A stretch of 64,000 nucleotides of DNA from Zoogloea sp. 1C4 (lineage in GTDB: Bacteria; Pseudomonadota; Gammaproteobacteria; Burkholderiales; Rhodocyclaceae): the NCBI RefSeq assembly GCF_009469605.1, contig NZ_SSXU01000001.1:483113-547112 (forward strand). Direction: 5' to 3'. Below the pieces are notes generated by a model, which made no database searches, had not been told where the DNA came from, and was given only the letters and a program-made list of their open reading frames with translations. Both the position numbers and the translations under genes were made by a program. Within the stretch, counting starts at the first letter, position 1; the number at the start of each line of letters is the position of its first letter. Of the stretch, positions 1 through 9,624 are shown piece after piece.

Positions 1-534
1 GGTGGTGTCGCCATTGCTGGCGGCTTCGAGCTGGCGCTGGCAGCGCAGCACCTGATTGAGTTCCTTCACCACATGCACCGGCAGGCGGATGGTGCGCGAC
101 TGGTTCATGATCGCCCGCTCGATGTTCTGGCGGATCCACCAGGTGGCGTAGGTGGAGAAGCGGAAGCCCCGTTCGGGGTCGAATTTCTCGAGGGCGTGGA
201 TCAGCCCGAGATTGCCCTCCTCGACCAGATCGAGGAGCGGGATGCCGCGGTTGAGATAGTGTTTGGCGATATTGACGACGAGCCGCAGGTTGCGTTCGAT
301 CATCGTCTGACGGGCGTTGAAGTTGCCTTCCCGGACCTGCCGGGACAACGATAATTCTTCGTCTGCGGTAAGTAGCGGATTGACGCCGATCTCGTTGAGG
401 TAAAGCTGGGTGACGTCACCGAGGAAGTCGGTATCCACCGACGATACGACCGGAGCTTCGAGAAAGACTTCAACCTCCGGGGGTAGATCCGGTTCGGTGT
501 TTTCCATCTCCTCCGGCACTGCCGAATCGAACAT
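1..534 (-). CDS. rpoS: RNA polymerase sigma factor RpoS (partial, 3' end outside window)
   Basis: Stationary-phase/general stress sigma factor, giving core RNA polymerase its promoter specificity. About 178 N-terminal residues are visible. They include a short acidic N-terminus, sigma region 1.2 ([16 protein letters not shown]) and region 2 with [33 protein letters not shown] and [16 protein letters not shown], the core-binding and -10 recognition helices of group 1/2 sigma factors. The acidic leader plus the surE-pcm-nlpD context identify RpoS rather than RpoD or RpoH. The start is the ATG at 534, preceded by GAGGG; an ATG at 507 and an upstream TTG at 612 are alternatives. Domains 3 and 4 lie beyond base 1. 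In relatives rpoS is also transcribed from a promoter inside nlpD. Confidence 0.95.
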   Translation of the reverse strand, partial: MFDSAVPEEMENTEPDLPPEVEVFLEAPVVSSVDTDFLGDVTQLYLNEIGVNPLLTADEELSLSRQVREGNFNARQTMIERNLRLVVNIAKHYLNRGIPLLDLVEEGNLGLIHALEKFDPERGFRFSTYATWWIRQNIERAIMNQSRTIRLPVHVVKELNQVLRCQRQLEAASNGDTT

Positions 535-690
535 GACGCCCTCGCTGTCTCTTTTGGGGAGAAACACCGACAGGCCTGCACCGCGCCTGTCGTCCGTCCG
601 GTATCCACCCAAAAATCGGCGAGGGTGAAATCCGGCGTCTATAGTCGTACTAGCCCTACTCTACCCTGCTTCCCCCGAGACTCGCCAGAA

Positions 691-1686
691 TCAGCGGGGA
701 GGGAGATATTTGCCAGGATCAACAGGCTTGCCCTGCCGGCGGATCTCGAAATGAAGCTTGGGTCGATCGCTGTCGGTATCGCCGAGTTCGGCGATCTTCT
801 GCCCCTTCGTCACCGCCTGACCTTCCTTGACCAGCAGGTTCTGGTTGTGGGCATAGGCGCTGAGGAAGCTGTTGTCGTGCTTCACGATCACCAGTTTGCC
901 ATATCCACGCAAACCCGTGCCGGCGTACACCACGCGGCCTCCGGCAGCGGCAAGCACAGGGTCACCCGGCTTGCCGGCGATGTCGACGCCCTTGCTGGAA
1001 GTGTCATTGAAACCCGCGATGATTTTGCCGGAAGTCGGCCATGCCCAGTCAATTTTTTCACCGTTTGCGGGTTCGGCCTTGGTATCCGCTTTGGGTTCCG
1101 GCTTCGCCTCGGGCCGGGTTTCGGGTTTGACCTCGGGTTTCGTTTCCGGCTTCGGGTCGACCTTCGCCACCACAACCGGAGCCGCTTCGGGCTTCTGGGC
1201 CTGGGCCCAGGCCTGCTCGGAATACGGCACCTTGCCGCCCTTGGGCTCGCGGCGCAGGCCGTCGGACGAGGCGCTGGCCGCGACGGGTGCGCTGGCCACC
1301 GGCGTCACCGGACGCACTTCGACGCCGGAGTTGGTGTTGATCGGCCGCGCCACCGCGCCGGATTCGGGCGGACGGATGCGCAGCTCCTGCCCCACCTCGA
1401 TCAGATTGGGGTTCTCGAGGCCGCTCCAGGCGGCGATGTCGCGGTAGTTCTGGCCGTGGTCGAGGGCGATGCGGATCAGGGTGTCGCCCGGCTTGACGAT
1501 GTAATACCCCGGACGGGCCACCCGCGGCGGAGGCGCAGGCTGATCAGTGGAGGCGGACGTGGCCGCCGAGCCCGGGCGGGAACGATCGGAGACGGGCGCC
1601 GGCGCCTTCGAGGCGCAACCCGCCATCACCAGGGCGACGGCGAAGACGGCAGGAACACGGGCAAACTTGAAACGGGACAACATCAT
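691..1686 (-). CDS. nlpD: NlpD-like lipoprotein: LysM plus degenerate LytM/M23 domain
   Basis: Outer-membrane lipoprotein of the NlpD/EnvC type, expected to activate periplasmic N-acetylmuramoyl-L-alanine amidases at division. The 331-residue product has a lipoprotein signal with lipobox VMAGC (Cys about residue 24), one LysM domain (GYYIVKPGDTLIRIA onward, about 60-105), a Lys/Pro/Glu-rich linker made of PETKPEVKPETRPEAK-like repeats (about 170-210), and a C-terminal M23 domain (about 215-331). The zinc-binding HxxxD element of active M23 enzymes is here SKGVD, without the His. A downstream LHFE is kept. This points to a regulator rather than a hydrolase, as known for NlpD/EnvC. It lies between pcm (13-bp gap) and rpoS. 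Confidence 0.93.
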   Translation of the reverse strand: MMLSRFKFARVPAVFAVALVMAGCASKAPAPVSDRSRPGSAATSASTDQPAPPPRVARPGYYIVKPGDTLIRIALDHGQNYRDIAAWSGLENPNLIEVGQELRIRPPESGAVARPINTNSGVEVRPVTPVASAPVAASASSDGLRREPKGGKVPYSEQAWAQAQKPEAAPVVVAKVDPKPETKPEVKPETRPEAKPEPKADTKAEPANGEKIDWAWPTSGKIIAGFNDTSSKGVDIAGKPGDPVLAAAGGRVVYAGTGLRGYGKLVIVKHDNSFLSAYAHNQNLLVKEGQAVTKGQKIAELGDTDSDRPKLHFEIRRQGKPVDPGKYLPPR

Positions 1687-1699
1687 TCGGTCGGGTCAG

Positions 1700-2359
1700 T
1701 CATTCTGTGCCGGGCAGCAGCGGCACGAAGCGCACTGCACTCAGGCGTGTTTCTCGGAGGCCGCGGGACGTGCGCTCGATGAGCACCAGGCTCTGGTCGG
1801 CAGCGCCCACCGGCAGGATCAGCCGGCCGCCTTCGGCCAGCTGATCGGTGAGGGCCGGCGGCACCTTGGGCGCGGCGGCGGCAACGATGATCGTGTCGAA
1901 GGGCGCGGCTTCCTTCAGGCCGACGCTACCGTCGGCATGTTTCAGGCGGACGTTGGGCAGGCGCAGATGGCGCAGATTGTTGCGCGCCCGGTCGAGGAGC
2001 AGGCGCAGGCGCTCGACCGAATACACCTCGGTCGCCACATGGGACAGCACCGCCGCCTGGTAGCCGCAGCCGGTTCCGACCTCGAGCGTCTTGCCGAGTT
2101 CGCGGCCGGCGCGCAGAAGTTCGATCATCCGCGCCACCACGAAGGGCTGGGAGATGGTCTGCTGCAGGCCGAGGGGCAGCGCCGTGTCTTCGTAGGCGCG
2201 GGTGGCCAGGGCTTCCTCGACAAACAGGTGGCGCGGCACGGCCATCATCGCCGCCAGCACCTTCTCGTCACGCACCCCCTGCTCGCGCAGACGCTCGACC
2301 ATCCGCGCGCGGGAGCGCTGGGCGGTCTGGAGGGCCGTTCGCAAGACCTCGCTGGTCAT
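1700..2359 (-). CDS. pcm: Protein-L-isoaspartate O-methyltransferase
   Basis: Cytosolic SAM-dependent methyltransferase that methylates L-isoaspartyl residues in age-damaged proteins, starting their repair. The 219-residue length is typical. Visible signatures are the N-terminal [21 protein letters not shown] segment (a family hallmark read here in pieces), [12 protein letters not shown], the SAM-binding glycine loop [12 protein letters not shown] and the GGRLILPVG strand near the C-terminus. The start is the ATG at 2359, which overlaps the surE stop as ATGA, so translation is probably coupled. A longer reading upstream would run into surE and is rejected. The surE-pcm-nlpD-rpoS order is a classic proteobacterial stress cluster. 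Confidence 0.95.
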   Translation of the reverse strand: MTSEVLRTALQTAQRSRARMVERLREQGVRDEKVLAAMMAVPRHLFVEEALATRAYEDTALPLGLQQTISQPFVVARMIELLRAGRELGKTLEVGTGCGYQAAVLSHVATEVYSVERLRLLLDRARNNLRHLRLPNVRLKHADGSVGLKEAAPFDTIIVAAAAPKVPPALTDQLAEGGRLILPVGAADQSLVLIERTSRGLRETRLSAVRFVPLLPGTE

Positions 2360-3099
2360 TTGCCCAGCCAGTCGCGAATGCCGGCAACCTGCCCGTAATG
2401 GGTCAAATCGATCTGAAGCGGAGTGACGGACACGTAGCCGTTGGCCACAGCGTGAAAATCGGTGCCTTCGCCCGCATCCTGGGCGCTGCCGGCGGCACCC
2501 ACCCAATAGACGGTTTCGTTGCGCGGGGTGAGCGACTTGATCGTCGGCTCGGCCTTGTGGCGCTTGCCGAGGCGCGTCACCTGGATGCCCTTGATCTGGT
2601 CGTAGGGCAGATCGGGCACATTGACGTTGAGCAGCGTGGGCTGGCGGACCGGGTCGCGCTGGAAGCGCTCGACCAGTTCGCGGGCGATGCGCCCCGCCGC
2701 GCTGAAATCCGACGCGCCCTTGGCCACCAGCGAGATGGCGATGGCCGGCACGCCGAGGAGAAAGCCTTCGGTGGCCGCGGCCACGGTGCCCGAGTAGATG
2801 GTGTCGTCGCCCATGTTGGCGCCGTGGTTGATGCCCGACACGACCATGTCGGGCAGCTCGTCGAGCATGCCGGTGACGGCCAGATGGACACAGTCGGTCG
2901 GCGTGCCATTCACATAGTGAAAGCCGCTCGCCGCCTTGCGCAGCGACAGGGGACGATCGAGGGTCAGGGAGTTGCTGGCGCCGCTGCGGTCGCGCTCCGG
3001 GGCCACCACATCGATCTTGCCGACCTCGGCAAGAGCCGCGGCGAGGGCCTGCAGGCCAGGGGCGAAATAACCGTCGTCGTTACTGAGCAGAATGCGCAT
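2356..3099 (-). CDS. surE: 5'/3'-nucleotidase SurE
   Basis: Metal-dependent nucleoside monophosphatase that clears damaged or surplus nucleotides, associated with stationary-phase survival. The 247-residue protein starts [15 protein letters not shown], where the NDDG Asp pair binds the metal. [19 protein letters not shown] carries the family's second conserved block with the further metal ligand Asn and the active-site loop. The start is the ATG at 3099, where homology begins; the open frame continues upstream but that part is not SurE-like, and no strong ribosome-binding site is visible. It heads the minus-strand cluster surE-pcm-nlpD-rpoS and overlaps pcm by 4 bp. Confidence 0.95.
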   Translation of the reverse strand: MRILLSNDDGYFAPGLQALAAALAEVGKIDVVAPERDRSGASNSLTLDRPLSLRKAASGFHYVNGTPTDCVHLAVTGMLDELPDMVVSGINHGANMGDDTIYSGTVAAATEGFLLGVPAIAISLVAKGASDFSAAGRIARELVERFQRDPVRQPTLLNVNVPDLPYDQIKGIQVTRLGKRHKAEPTIKSLTPRNETVYWVGAAGSAQDAGEGTDFHAVANGYVSVTPLQIDLTHYGQVAGIRDWLGK

Positions 3100-3461
3100 G
3101 GAGGAACCGGAGTCAGGCTTGGCAGGATGGATGCAGGCTCGCCAGACCCGTATCCCGAACAGAATGAAGCCCGGGTAGACGGCAGCGCGCGGCAGACCTT
3201 GAACAGTCAGCGAGTTTAGCAGAGTCGGCTTGGCACCTGCTAGGCGCAAACCCCGCCATCCGACGAACCCGCCCGACGCGCGAAGCCACCCTTGCAGCCG
3301 GATGCCGAAGGGCGTGTGGCAATGTCGGATCAATGCGCCGGGAACCCACTGCCGGCAGCCGGCGACAAACGCCCCGAACCACGAAAATAAAATCGCCCGG
3401 CGCTGTAATTTCCAGCGCCCCGCCGCGTCTACCCGAGCACACCCAACACCGAGAGCCCATC

Positions 3462-4382
3462 ATGTTGATCCGTCGCCCCGACGACATCCTGCCGTCCGAG
3501 ATCACCGATCCGGCGGTGTATCACGCCCGCCGCCGCTTCATGGCCCAGGCCGGCACGCTGGCCCTGGCGTCAGCCCTGCCGATCACATCGAACGCCGCCG
3601 GCCTCGGCCCGATCGCCGCCAGCCCCCTGAGCACCTCCGAGCCGCCCACATCGCGCCGGGCTGTCACCACCTATAACAATTTCTACGAGCTGGGCACCGA
3701 CAAGGCCGACCCGGCCGAGAACACCTTCCGCCTCAAGCCCGCGCCGTGGACGCTGCGGGTCGAGGGGCTGGTGAACAAGCCCCGGAGCTTCAGCATCGAC
3801 GAGCTCATCAAGCTCGTTCCGCTGGAAGAGCGCATCTACCGGATGCGCTGCGTGGAAGGCTGGTCGATGGTGATTCCGTGGGTAGGCTTTCCCCTCGCCG
3901 CGCTGCTCAAGCAGGTCGATCCCCAGGGCAGCGCCAAGTACGTGGAGTTCGTGAGCCACTACGACAAGGCCACCATGACCCGCGGCGTGCTCGACTGGCC
4001 CTACCTCGAGGGCCTGCGCCTCGACGAAGCCCGGCATCCGCTCACGCTGCTGGCGGTGGGCTTGTTCGGTGAGGTGCTGCCGGTCCAGAATGGCGCTCCG
4101 ATCCGGCTGGTTGTGCCCTGGAAGTACGGTTTCAAGGGCGGCAAGTCGATTGTCGCGATCCGCCTCGTCGAGAAGCAGCCGCTCACCGCCTGGATGAAGG
4201 CCGGCCCCTCGGAATACGGCTTCTACGCCAACGTGAATCCGGAGGTCGACCACCCCCGCTGGAGCCAGGCCACCGAGCGCCGGATCGGCGAATTCACCAA
4301 ACGCAAGACGCTCATGTTCAACGGCTACGCCGACCAGGTCGCGTCGCTCTACGGCGGCATGGATCTGCGCCGCTTCTTCTGA
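3462..4382 (+). CDS. msrP: Protein-methionine-sulfoxide reductase, molybdopterin subunit
   Basis: Periplasmic Mo-cofactor oxidoreductase (formerly YedY) that reduces methionine sulfoxide in envelope proteins using electrons from the quinone pool through MsrQ. The product is 306 residues. It has a Tat signal ([10 protein letters not shown] followed by a hydrophobic stretch ending near NAAG) and a sulfite-oxidase-type fold. The Mo-coordinating Cys is in [15 protein letters not shown], and the conserved GFKGGKSIV segment follows. The ATG at 3462 is chosen because it places the Tat motif about 25 residues in; the open frame reaches further upstream without a plausible leader. msrQ begins 12 bp after the stop, so the pair is co-transcribed. 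Confidence 0.95.
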   Translation: MLIRRPDDILPSEITDPAVYHARRRFMAQAGTLALASALPITSNAAGLGPIAASPLSTSEPPTSRRAVTTYNNFYELGTDKADPAENTFRLKPAPWTLRVEGLVNKPRSFSIDELIKLVPLEERIYRMRCVEGWSMVIPWVGFPLAALLKQVDPQGSAKYVEFVSHYDKATMTRGVLDWPYLEGLRLDEARHPLTLLAVGLFGEVLPVQNGAPIRLVVPWKYGFKGGKSIVAIRLVEKQPLTAWMKAGPSEYGFYANVNPEVDHPRWSQATERRIGEFTKRKTLMFNGYADQVASLYGGMDLRRFF

Positions 4383-4394
4383 CCCCACACCGCA

Positions 4395-5069
4395 ATGATG
4401 AACCCTGGCAACACCCACCTCGCAGCCATCAAGACCGTCCTCTTCGCCGCCTGCCTGCTGCCGGCCTTCCTGCTGTGGCGCGGCTTCGAGCTCGACACCC
4501 TAGGCGCCAACCCCATCGAGGCCATCACCCGCGGCACCGGCGACTGGACGCTGCGCTTCCTGCTGATCACCCTCGCCGTCACGCCGCTGCGCAAGCTTAC
4601 GGGCTGGCACTGGGTGGTGCGCCTGCGCCGGATGCTCGGGCTGTTCGCCTTTGCCTATGGCGCAGCACATCTGCTCACCTACCTGTGGCTGGACCAGTTC
4701 TTTGACTGGAACGCGATCGCCAAGGACATCCTCAAGCGCCCCTTCATCACCGTCGGCTTCGCGGCCCTGGTGCTGATGGCGCCGCTGGCAGCAACATCGT
4801 CCAACGCGGCCATCCGGCGCCTTGGTGGGCGCCGCTGGCAGGCGCTGCACCGGGCGATCTACCCGATCGCAGTGCTGGGCTGCGTGCATTTCTGGTGGCT
4901 GGTGAAGAAGGACATCACCGAGCCGCTGATCTACGCGGTGATCACCGCCGCACTCCTCGGCATCCGTGCCTGGTGGCGTGAACAGGAGCGACGCAAGCAA
5001 CTCGCCGGCGGCTATCTGCCCCAGCCGCCCAAGCTTACGGGAAAGGTGATCCGGATCTTCGCAAAATAG
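4395..5069 (+). CDS. msrQ: Heme-binding membrane subunit MsrQ
   Basis: Inner-membrane b-type cytochrome of the MsrPQ system, passing electrons from quinol to periplasmic MsrP. The 224-residue protein has about six hydrophobic segments, typical of the ferric-reductase-like transmembrane family. Candidate heme-ligand histidines are in FAYGAAHLLTYLW, WQALHRAIYP and GCVHFWWLVKKD. The C-terminus is basic and cytosolic. It directly follows msrP and probably depends on msrP translation. Confidence 0.94.
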   Translation: MMNPGNTHLAAIKTVLFAACLLPAFLLWRGFELDTLGANPIEAITRGTGDWTLRFLLITLAVTPLRKLTGWHWVVRLRRMLGLFAFAYGAAHLLTYLWLDQFFDWNAIAKDILKRPFITVGFAALVLMAPLAATSSNAAIRRLGGRRWQALHRAIYPIAVLGCVHFWWLVKKDITEPLIYAVITAALLGIRAWWREQERRKQLAGGYLPQPPKLTGKVIRIFAK

Positions 5070-5127
5070 TCGGGTGGGATAGAATGCGCATCCCGTCCGC
5101 AAGGATTTCATCCGGCTCAGTCCCGTC

Positions 5128-5748
5128 ATGCGTTTTCAAGGCAGGCTCACCCAGTGGAACGACGCCAAGGGTTTTGGCTTCATCACGCCCAACGGCGGCG
5201 GAGGCCGCGTCTTCGTCCACGCCAGATCCTTCCGCGCGGGCGGGCGTCGGCCTGAAGAAGGCGATCTGCTGACCTACGAACTGGGCGTGGATGGCAAAGG
5301 CCGGCCTCGGGCCGACGAGATCGACTTCGTCGGCAAGGCCCGGCAAGGCAGCGCCCCACGGAGCGACAGCACGGCCGCACCGCTCGTGGCGGCCGTGTTC
5401 AGCGTCGTGCTGATCGGCGCAACGCTCAAGGGCTTCGCGCCCCGCGCGCTGCTATGGCTCTACGCCGGCGCCAGCGTGCTGGCCTTCCTGCTCTACTGGA
5501 TGGACAAGCGCGCGGCGCTCACCGACGCCTGGCGCACACCGGAAAACACCCTGCACCTGTGCGCGCTGGTGGGCGGCTGGCCGGGCGCGGTAGTCGCCCA
5601 GCAGGTGTTGCGCCACAAGACACGCAAGGAATCCTTCCGCGCGGTGTTCTGGATGACGGTGCTGCTCAATTGCGCAGCCGTCGGCTGGCTGCTCGCGGCC
5701 CCCGGCGCAGCCACGCTCCGCGCCGGGTTCGGGTTCGGGCTCGGCTGA
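5128..5748 (+). CDS. Cold-shock domain / DUF1294 membrane fusion protein
   Basis: Two-part protein of 206 residues. Residues 1-70 form a cold-shock (OB-fold) nucleic-acid-binding domain with the RNP-1-like GFGFITP and RNP-2-like RVFVHARSF motifs. Residues about 85-200 form a DUF1294 region with four hydrophobic segments and the conserved YWMDKRAA, TPENTLHLCALVGGWPGA and QQVLRHKTRKESFRAVFW signatures. The fusion is common in proteobacteria, but its role is not established; a membrane-tethered RNA/ssDNA-binding function is an inference. It converges on mogA with a 7-bp gap and no visible terminator. Confidence 0.85.
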   Translation: MRFQGRLTQWNDAKGFGFITPNGGGGRVFVHARSFRAGGRRPEEGDLLTYELGVDGKGRPRADEIDFVGKARQGSAPRSDSTAAPLVAAVFSVVLIGATLKGFAPRALLWLYAGASVLAFLLYWMDKRAALTDAWRTPENTLHLCALVGGWPGAVVAQQVLRHKTRKESFRAVFWMTVLLNCAAVGWLLAAPGAATLRAGFGFGLG

Positions 5749-5755
5749 AGCGCCG

Positions 5756-6343
5756 TCAGGCCTTCGGACGGATGGCCGACTTGGGCCGGAAGGCCTTCAC
5801 CACCGCGTCATGGGTCTCGATGTACGGCCCGCCGATGAGATCGACGCAATACGGCACCGACGCAAAGATGCCGTGCACCTTCGGGTTGCCGTCGGCGTCC
5901 TTCAGCCCTTCGAGGGTTTCGGCGATCGCCTTGGGCTGGCCCGGCAGGTTGATGATGAGGCTGCTGCCGCGGATCACCGCCACCTGCCGCGACAGGATCG
6001 CGGTAGGCACGAAAGCCAGGCTCACCTGACGCATCTGCTCGCCAAAGCCCGGCATCACCTTGTGGGCGACGGCCAGGGTGGCTTCCGGCGTCACATCGCG
6101 CAGGGCCGGGCCGGTGCCGCCGGTGGTGAGCACCAGATGGCATCCGGCCACGTCGCACAGCTCGATCAGCGTCGCCTCGATGGTCGGCTGGTCGTCGGCG
6201 ATCAGGCGCGTCACCGGCTCCCACGGGGTGGTGAGGGCCTTGTTCAGCCAGTCCTGCAGGGCCGGGATGCCCTTGTCTTCGTAGATGCCGCCCGAGGCCC
6301 GGTCGCTGATGGACACCAGGCCGATCTTCACCACGTCGCTCAT
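5756..6343 (-). CDS. mog: Molybdopterin adenylyltransferase MogA
   Basis: Adenylates molybdopterin to MPT-AMP before molybdate insertion during molybdenum cofactor synthesis. The 195-residue protein has the MoaB/Mog fold signatures: VSISDRASGGIYEDKG at the N-terminus, VLTTGGTGPALRDVTPEAT with the catalytic TGGTG loop, and INLPGQPKAIAETL near the end. Its length and the C-terminal extension fit MogA better than MoaB. The ATG overlaps the yjgA stop by 4 bp, so the two are coupled. The nearby Mo-enzyme gene msrP makes functional sense, although the strands differ. Confidence 0.92.
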   Translation of the reverse strand: MSDVVKIGLVSISDRASGGIYEDKGIPALQDWLNKALTTPWEPVTRLIADDQPTIEATLIELCDVAGCHLVLTTGGTGPALRDVTPEATLAVAHKVMPGFGEQMRQVSLAFVPTAILSRQVAVIRGSSLIINLPGQPKAIAETLEGLKDADGNPKVHGIFASVPYCVDLIGGPYIETHDAVVKAFRPKSAIRPKA

Positions 6344-6894
6344 TCCTCGTCTCCGGCTTCGTCGTCGAATTCCTCGGTCGCAGCGCCGCCTTCTTCGAGC
6401 TCACGCAACACCCGGAAGAGTTCGCGATAGGCCCGCGGCGGTTTGTTCTGCTCCTTCTCCTTGATCGCATTGCGGCGCAGCACGCGCAGCTGCTGCAGAT
6501 CGACGCCCGGATGGGCTTCGGCGATGCCGTGGAGGGTCTTCTCGTCTTCAAGCAGCTTGGTGCGCAGGTTTTCGAGGCGGTGCATCTTGGCGGTCTCGAC
6601 CGCCGACACGCCCTTGAAGGCGTCGAGCGCGGCACGGATCGGCTCCGGGTCGACGCTGCGCATCAGCTTGCCGATGTACTGCAGCTGGCGGCGCTTGGCC
6701 TCGTGGGCGGTGAAGCGCTGGTAGTCCTTGACCGCGTCGCGCAGGTCTTCGTCGATGGGCACCTTGGCGAGGCGCTCCTTGCCGAGTTCGGCCAGTTCAC
6801 GGCCGAGATCCTGCAGGGCGGCGCTGTCACGCTTGAGCTGCGACTTGCTGGGGCCGTCGAATTCTTCGTCTGGGTTGTATTTGTGCTTGGCCAT
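6340..6894 (-). CDS. yjgA: Ribosome-associated protein YjgA/DarP (DUF615)
   Basis: Member of the DUF615 family. E. coli YjgA/DarP binds late 50S assembly intermediates and helps 23S rRNA maturation at the peptidyl-transferase centre. The 184-residue product shows the family N-terminus (PSKSQLKRDSAALQDLGREL), a helical middle with RRRQLQYIGKLMR-type residues, and a charged C-terminal tail rich in Glu and Asp. It starts 68 bp from the divergent pmbA. In many proteobacteria yjgA and pmbA are divergent neighbours, which supports both calls. Confidence 0.92.
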   Translation of the reverse strand: MAKHKYNPDEEFDGPSKSQLKRDSAALQDLGRELAELGKERLAKVPIDEDLRDAVKDYQRFTAHEAKRRQLQYIGKLMRSVDPEPIRAALDAFKGVSAVETAKMHRLENLRTKLLEDEKTLHGIAEAHPGVDLQQLRVLRRNAIKEKEQNKPPRAYRELFRVLRELEEGGAATEEFDDEAGDEE

Positions 6895-6962
6895 CTGGGG
6901 GGTGAAAAAGGCGCGGGAAGGGTAAGATTATAGCCTTTAGCCCCAGCCCCACCCGCAAAGCC

Positions 6963-8303
6963 ATGGCCGACAACCGTTTCAGCTTCAGTCAGGACAACCT
7001 CAAGACCATCGCCGAAGACATCCTCAAGTTCGCCAGGAAGCGCGGCGCGACCGCTTGCGAGGTGGATGTGTCGGAAGGGTTCGGCCAGTCCGTCACCGTC
7101 CGCCGCGACGAGGTGGACACCATCGAATACAACCGCGACAAGGGCGTCGGCGTCACCATCTACGACGGCCAGAAGCGCGGCTACGCCAGCACCTCTGATT
7201 TCTCGAAGGAAGCCCTCAAGGCCACCGTGGATGCGGCGGTCTCCATCGCCCGCTTCACCGCGCCCGACGCCGCCTCGGGCCTGCCCGACGAAGCGCTCCT
7301 GGCCAAGGACTTCCCCGATTTCGACCTGTACCACCCCTGGAAGATCTCCACCGAAGACGCCATCGAGCTCGCCAGCCGCTGCGAGCGCGCGGCCTTTGCG
7401 GTGAGCCCGGAGATTCGCAACTCCGACGGCGCCAGCGTGTCGATGCAGGAATCCCATTTCATCTCGGCCAACAGCCTGGGCTTCATGGGTGGCTACGCCA
7501 GCTCGCGCCACTTCCTGTCGTGCTCGGTGATCGCCGGCGAAGGCGACGACATGCAGCGAGACGACTGGTACACCACCAAACGCGATCCGGCCGATCTGGC
7601 CGACGCCGAGGAGATCGGCACCTTCGCCGCCCGCCGCGCCCTAGCCCGCCTGGGCGCCCGCCAGATCCCCACCTGCGAGGTGCCGGTGCTGTTCGAGGCC
7701 CCGCTGGCTGCCGGGCTGATCGGCGCCTTCGTGCATGCCGTGAGCGGCGGTGCCCTGTACCGCAAGTCGAGCTTCCTGCTCGACAGCCTGGGCAAGCAGG
7801 TCTTCCCCAGCCACATCCAGATTTCCGAGCGCCCGCACCTGGCCAAGGCCTTTGCCAGCAGCCCCTTCGACGACGACGGCGTGGCCACGAAGGACCGCGA
7901 GGTCATCATCGACGGCGTGCTGCAGGGCTACTTCCTCAGCACCTACTCGGCCCGCAAGCTCGGCCTGCAATCCACCGGCAACGCTGGCGGCAGCCACAAC
8001 CTGCTGGTCAAGCCCGGCCAGTACGACCTCGACGGCCTCGTCAAGCAGATGGACCGCGGCCTGCTGGTCACCGAGCTGCTCGGCCACGGCGTGAATTACG
8101 TGACCGGGGATTACTCCCGCGGCGCCGCCGGCTTCTGGGTCGAGAACGGCAAGATCCAGTACCCCGTGCATGAGATCACCATCGCCGGCAACCTCAAGGA
8201 CATGCTCATGGGCATCCGCGAGATCGGCTCCGACGTGCTCGTGCGCGGTTCCAAACACTGCGGCTCGATCCTCGTCGACCGCATGACCGTCGCCGGCGCC
8301 TGA
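6963..8303 (+). CDS. pmbA: Metalloprotease subunit PmbA (TldE)
   Basis: Subunit of the TldD/TldE (PmbA) heterodimeric metalloprotease, which degrades unfolded peptides and matures some modified peptides and antitoxins. The 446-residue protein has the N-terminal region with SEGFGQSVTVRRDEVDTIEYNRD (read in parts), the GVGVTIYDGQKRGYASTSD segment, and the C-terminal half with FDDDGVATKDREVIIDGVLQGY and NLLVKPG. PmbA lacks the HExxxH zinc site found in TldD, and none is seen here. tldD is not in this window. It is transcribed divergently from yjgA. Confidence 0.94.
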   Translation: MADNRFSFSQDNLKTIAEDILKFARKRGATACEVDVSEGFGQSVTVRRDEVDTIEYNRDKGVGVTIYDGQKRGYASTSDFSKEALKATVDAAVSIARFTAPDAASGLPDEALLAKDFPDFDLYHPWKISTEDAIELASRCERAAFAVSPEIRNSDGASVSMQESHFISANSLGFMGGYASSRHFLSCSVIAGEGDDMQRDDWYTTKRDPADLADAEEIGTFAARRALARLGARQIPTCEVPVLFEAPLAAGLIGAFVHAVSGGALYRKSSFLLDSLGKQVFPSHIQISERPHLAKAFASSPFDDDGVATKDREVIIDGVLQGYFLSTYSARKLGLQSTGNAGGSHNLLVKPGQYDLDGLVKQMDRGLLVTELLGHGVNYVTGDYSRGAAGFWVENGKIQYPVHEITIAGNLKDMLMGIREIGSDVLVRGSKHCGSILVDRMTVAGA

Positions 8304-8356
8304 TGCCGGCACGCAACACTTTCGCCTGATCGCCAAACAAGAAAGAGGAGAACACC

Positions 8357-9460
8357 ATGGAAAGACGTTCTTTCCTTAAACAGGCTGGTGCCGGCCTTGC
8401 TGCCGGCGCGGCCGCTGCGCCGGCCCTCGCCGCCGACCTGCCGGCCATCAAGTGGCGCCTCGCCTCGGGCTTCCCGAAGACGGTCGACGCCATCTTCGGC
8501 GCGGCCGAAACGGTCTCGAAGCACGTCGCCGCGGCCACTGGCGGCAAATTTCAGATTTCCCTCTTCGCCGCCGGCGAGATCGTCCCGACCCCCGGCGTGC
8601 TGGATGCGGTGAAGGACGGCACCGTCGAGATGGGCCATGCTGCGTCGTACTGGTACATCGGCAAGGACCCCACGCTGGCCTTCGACACCGCGATCCCCTT
8701 CGGCCTCAACAGCCGCCAGCAGAACGCCTGGCTGATGAACGGCGGCGGTCTCGAACTGCTGCGCGAGTTCTTCAAGGATTACAACATCTACAACATCCCC
8801 TGCGGCAACACCGGCACCCAGATGGGCGGCTGGTTCCGCAAGGAGATCAAGTCGATCGAGGACCTCAAGGGACTCAAGTTCCGCATCGGCGGCTTTGCCG
8901 GCCAGGTGCTCGCCAGGCTCGGCGTGGTGCCCCAGCAGATCCCGCCGGCCGACATCTACCCGTCCCTCGAAAAAGGCACCATCGACGCCGCCGAGTGGGT
9001 CGCCCCCTACGACGACCTCAAGCTGGGCTTTTCCAAGGTGGCCAAGTACTACTACTACCCGGGCTTCTGGGAAGGCGGCGCCCAGCTGTCGCTGTACGTC
9101 AACGCCAAGAAGTTCGCCGAACTGCCGAAGGAATACCAGGCCATCCTCGAGGACGCCTGCGCCTTCGCCAACGCCGAGATGCAGGCCCGCTACGACGCGC
9201 GCAATCCGCACGCGCTCAAGCAACTGCTCGCCTCCGGCACCCAGCTGCGCCCCTTCCCGAACGACGTGATGGCCGCTGCCTACAAGGTCACCTACGAGCT
9301 CTACGAGGAAACCGCGGCCAAGAACCCGAAGTTCAAGAAGATCTACGACCACTGGAAGAAATTCCGCGACGACCAGCTCCAGTGGTTCGCGGTGGCCGAA
9401 AATCGCTTCGACAACTTCATGCAGGCCACGCGCCACGGCACGATTCCGGGCAAGAAGTGA
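8357..9460 (+). CDS. TRAP transporter substrate-binding protein (TakP-like), copy 1
   Basis: Periplasmic DctP-family binding protein of a TRAP transporter. The 367-residue product starts with a twin-arginine-type leader (ERRSFLKQAG, then an Ala-rich core ending ALAAD). The mature part has WRLASGFPKTVD, EIVPTPGVLDAVKDGTVEM, the long GGWFRKEIKSIEDLKGLKFR block and DAAEWVAPYDD, which match the 2-oxoacid-binding TakP subgroup. Substrate is inferred to be a 2-oxoacid or related carboxylate. GAGGAGAA upstream is a strong ribosome-binding site. Its close paralogue follows 164 bp downstream. No DctQ or DctM membrane subunits lie nearby, so it must work with a transporter encoded elsewhere. Confidence 0.92.
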   Translation: MERRSFLKQAGAGLAAGAAAAPALAADLPAIKWRLASGFPKTVDAIFGAAETVSKHVAAATGGKFQISLFAAGEIVPTPGVLDAVKDGTVEMGHAASYWYIGKDPTLAFDTAIPFGLNSRQQNAWLMNGGGLELLREFFKDYNIYNIPCGNTGTQMGGWFRKEIKSIEDLKGLKFRIGGFAGQVLARLGVVPQQIPPADIYPSLEKGTIDAAEWVAPYDDLKLGFSKVAKYYYYPGFWEGGAQLSLYVNAKKFAELPKEYQAILEDACAFANAEMQARYDARNPHALKQLLASGTQLRPFPNDVMAAAYKVTYELYEETAAKNPKFKKIYDHWKKFRDDQLQWFAVAENRFDNFMQATRHGTIPGKK

Positions 9461-9624
9461 CATCCTTTGCGGCACCATCCGGCGTGGGGTTTTTCCGGCG
9501 CCGGACATCATTCGTGAGACCGGTTTTTTGCGGCGGGGCAGCATAGGGTTTTCCGTACTGTCTCGCCCGATAGGGCTCATGAATAATCAGAGCACCCATG
9601 TAGCAATTCAAAAAAGGAGACAAC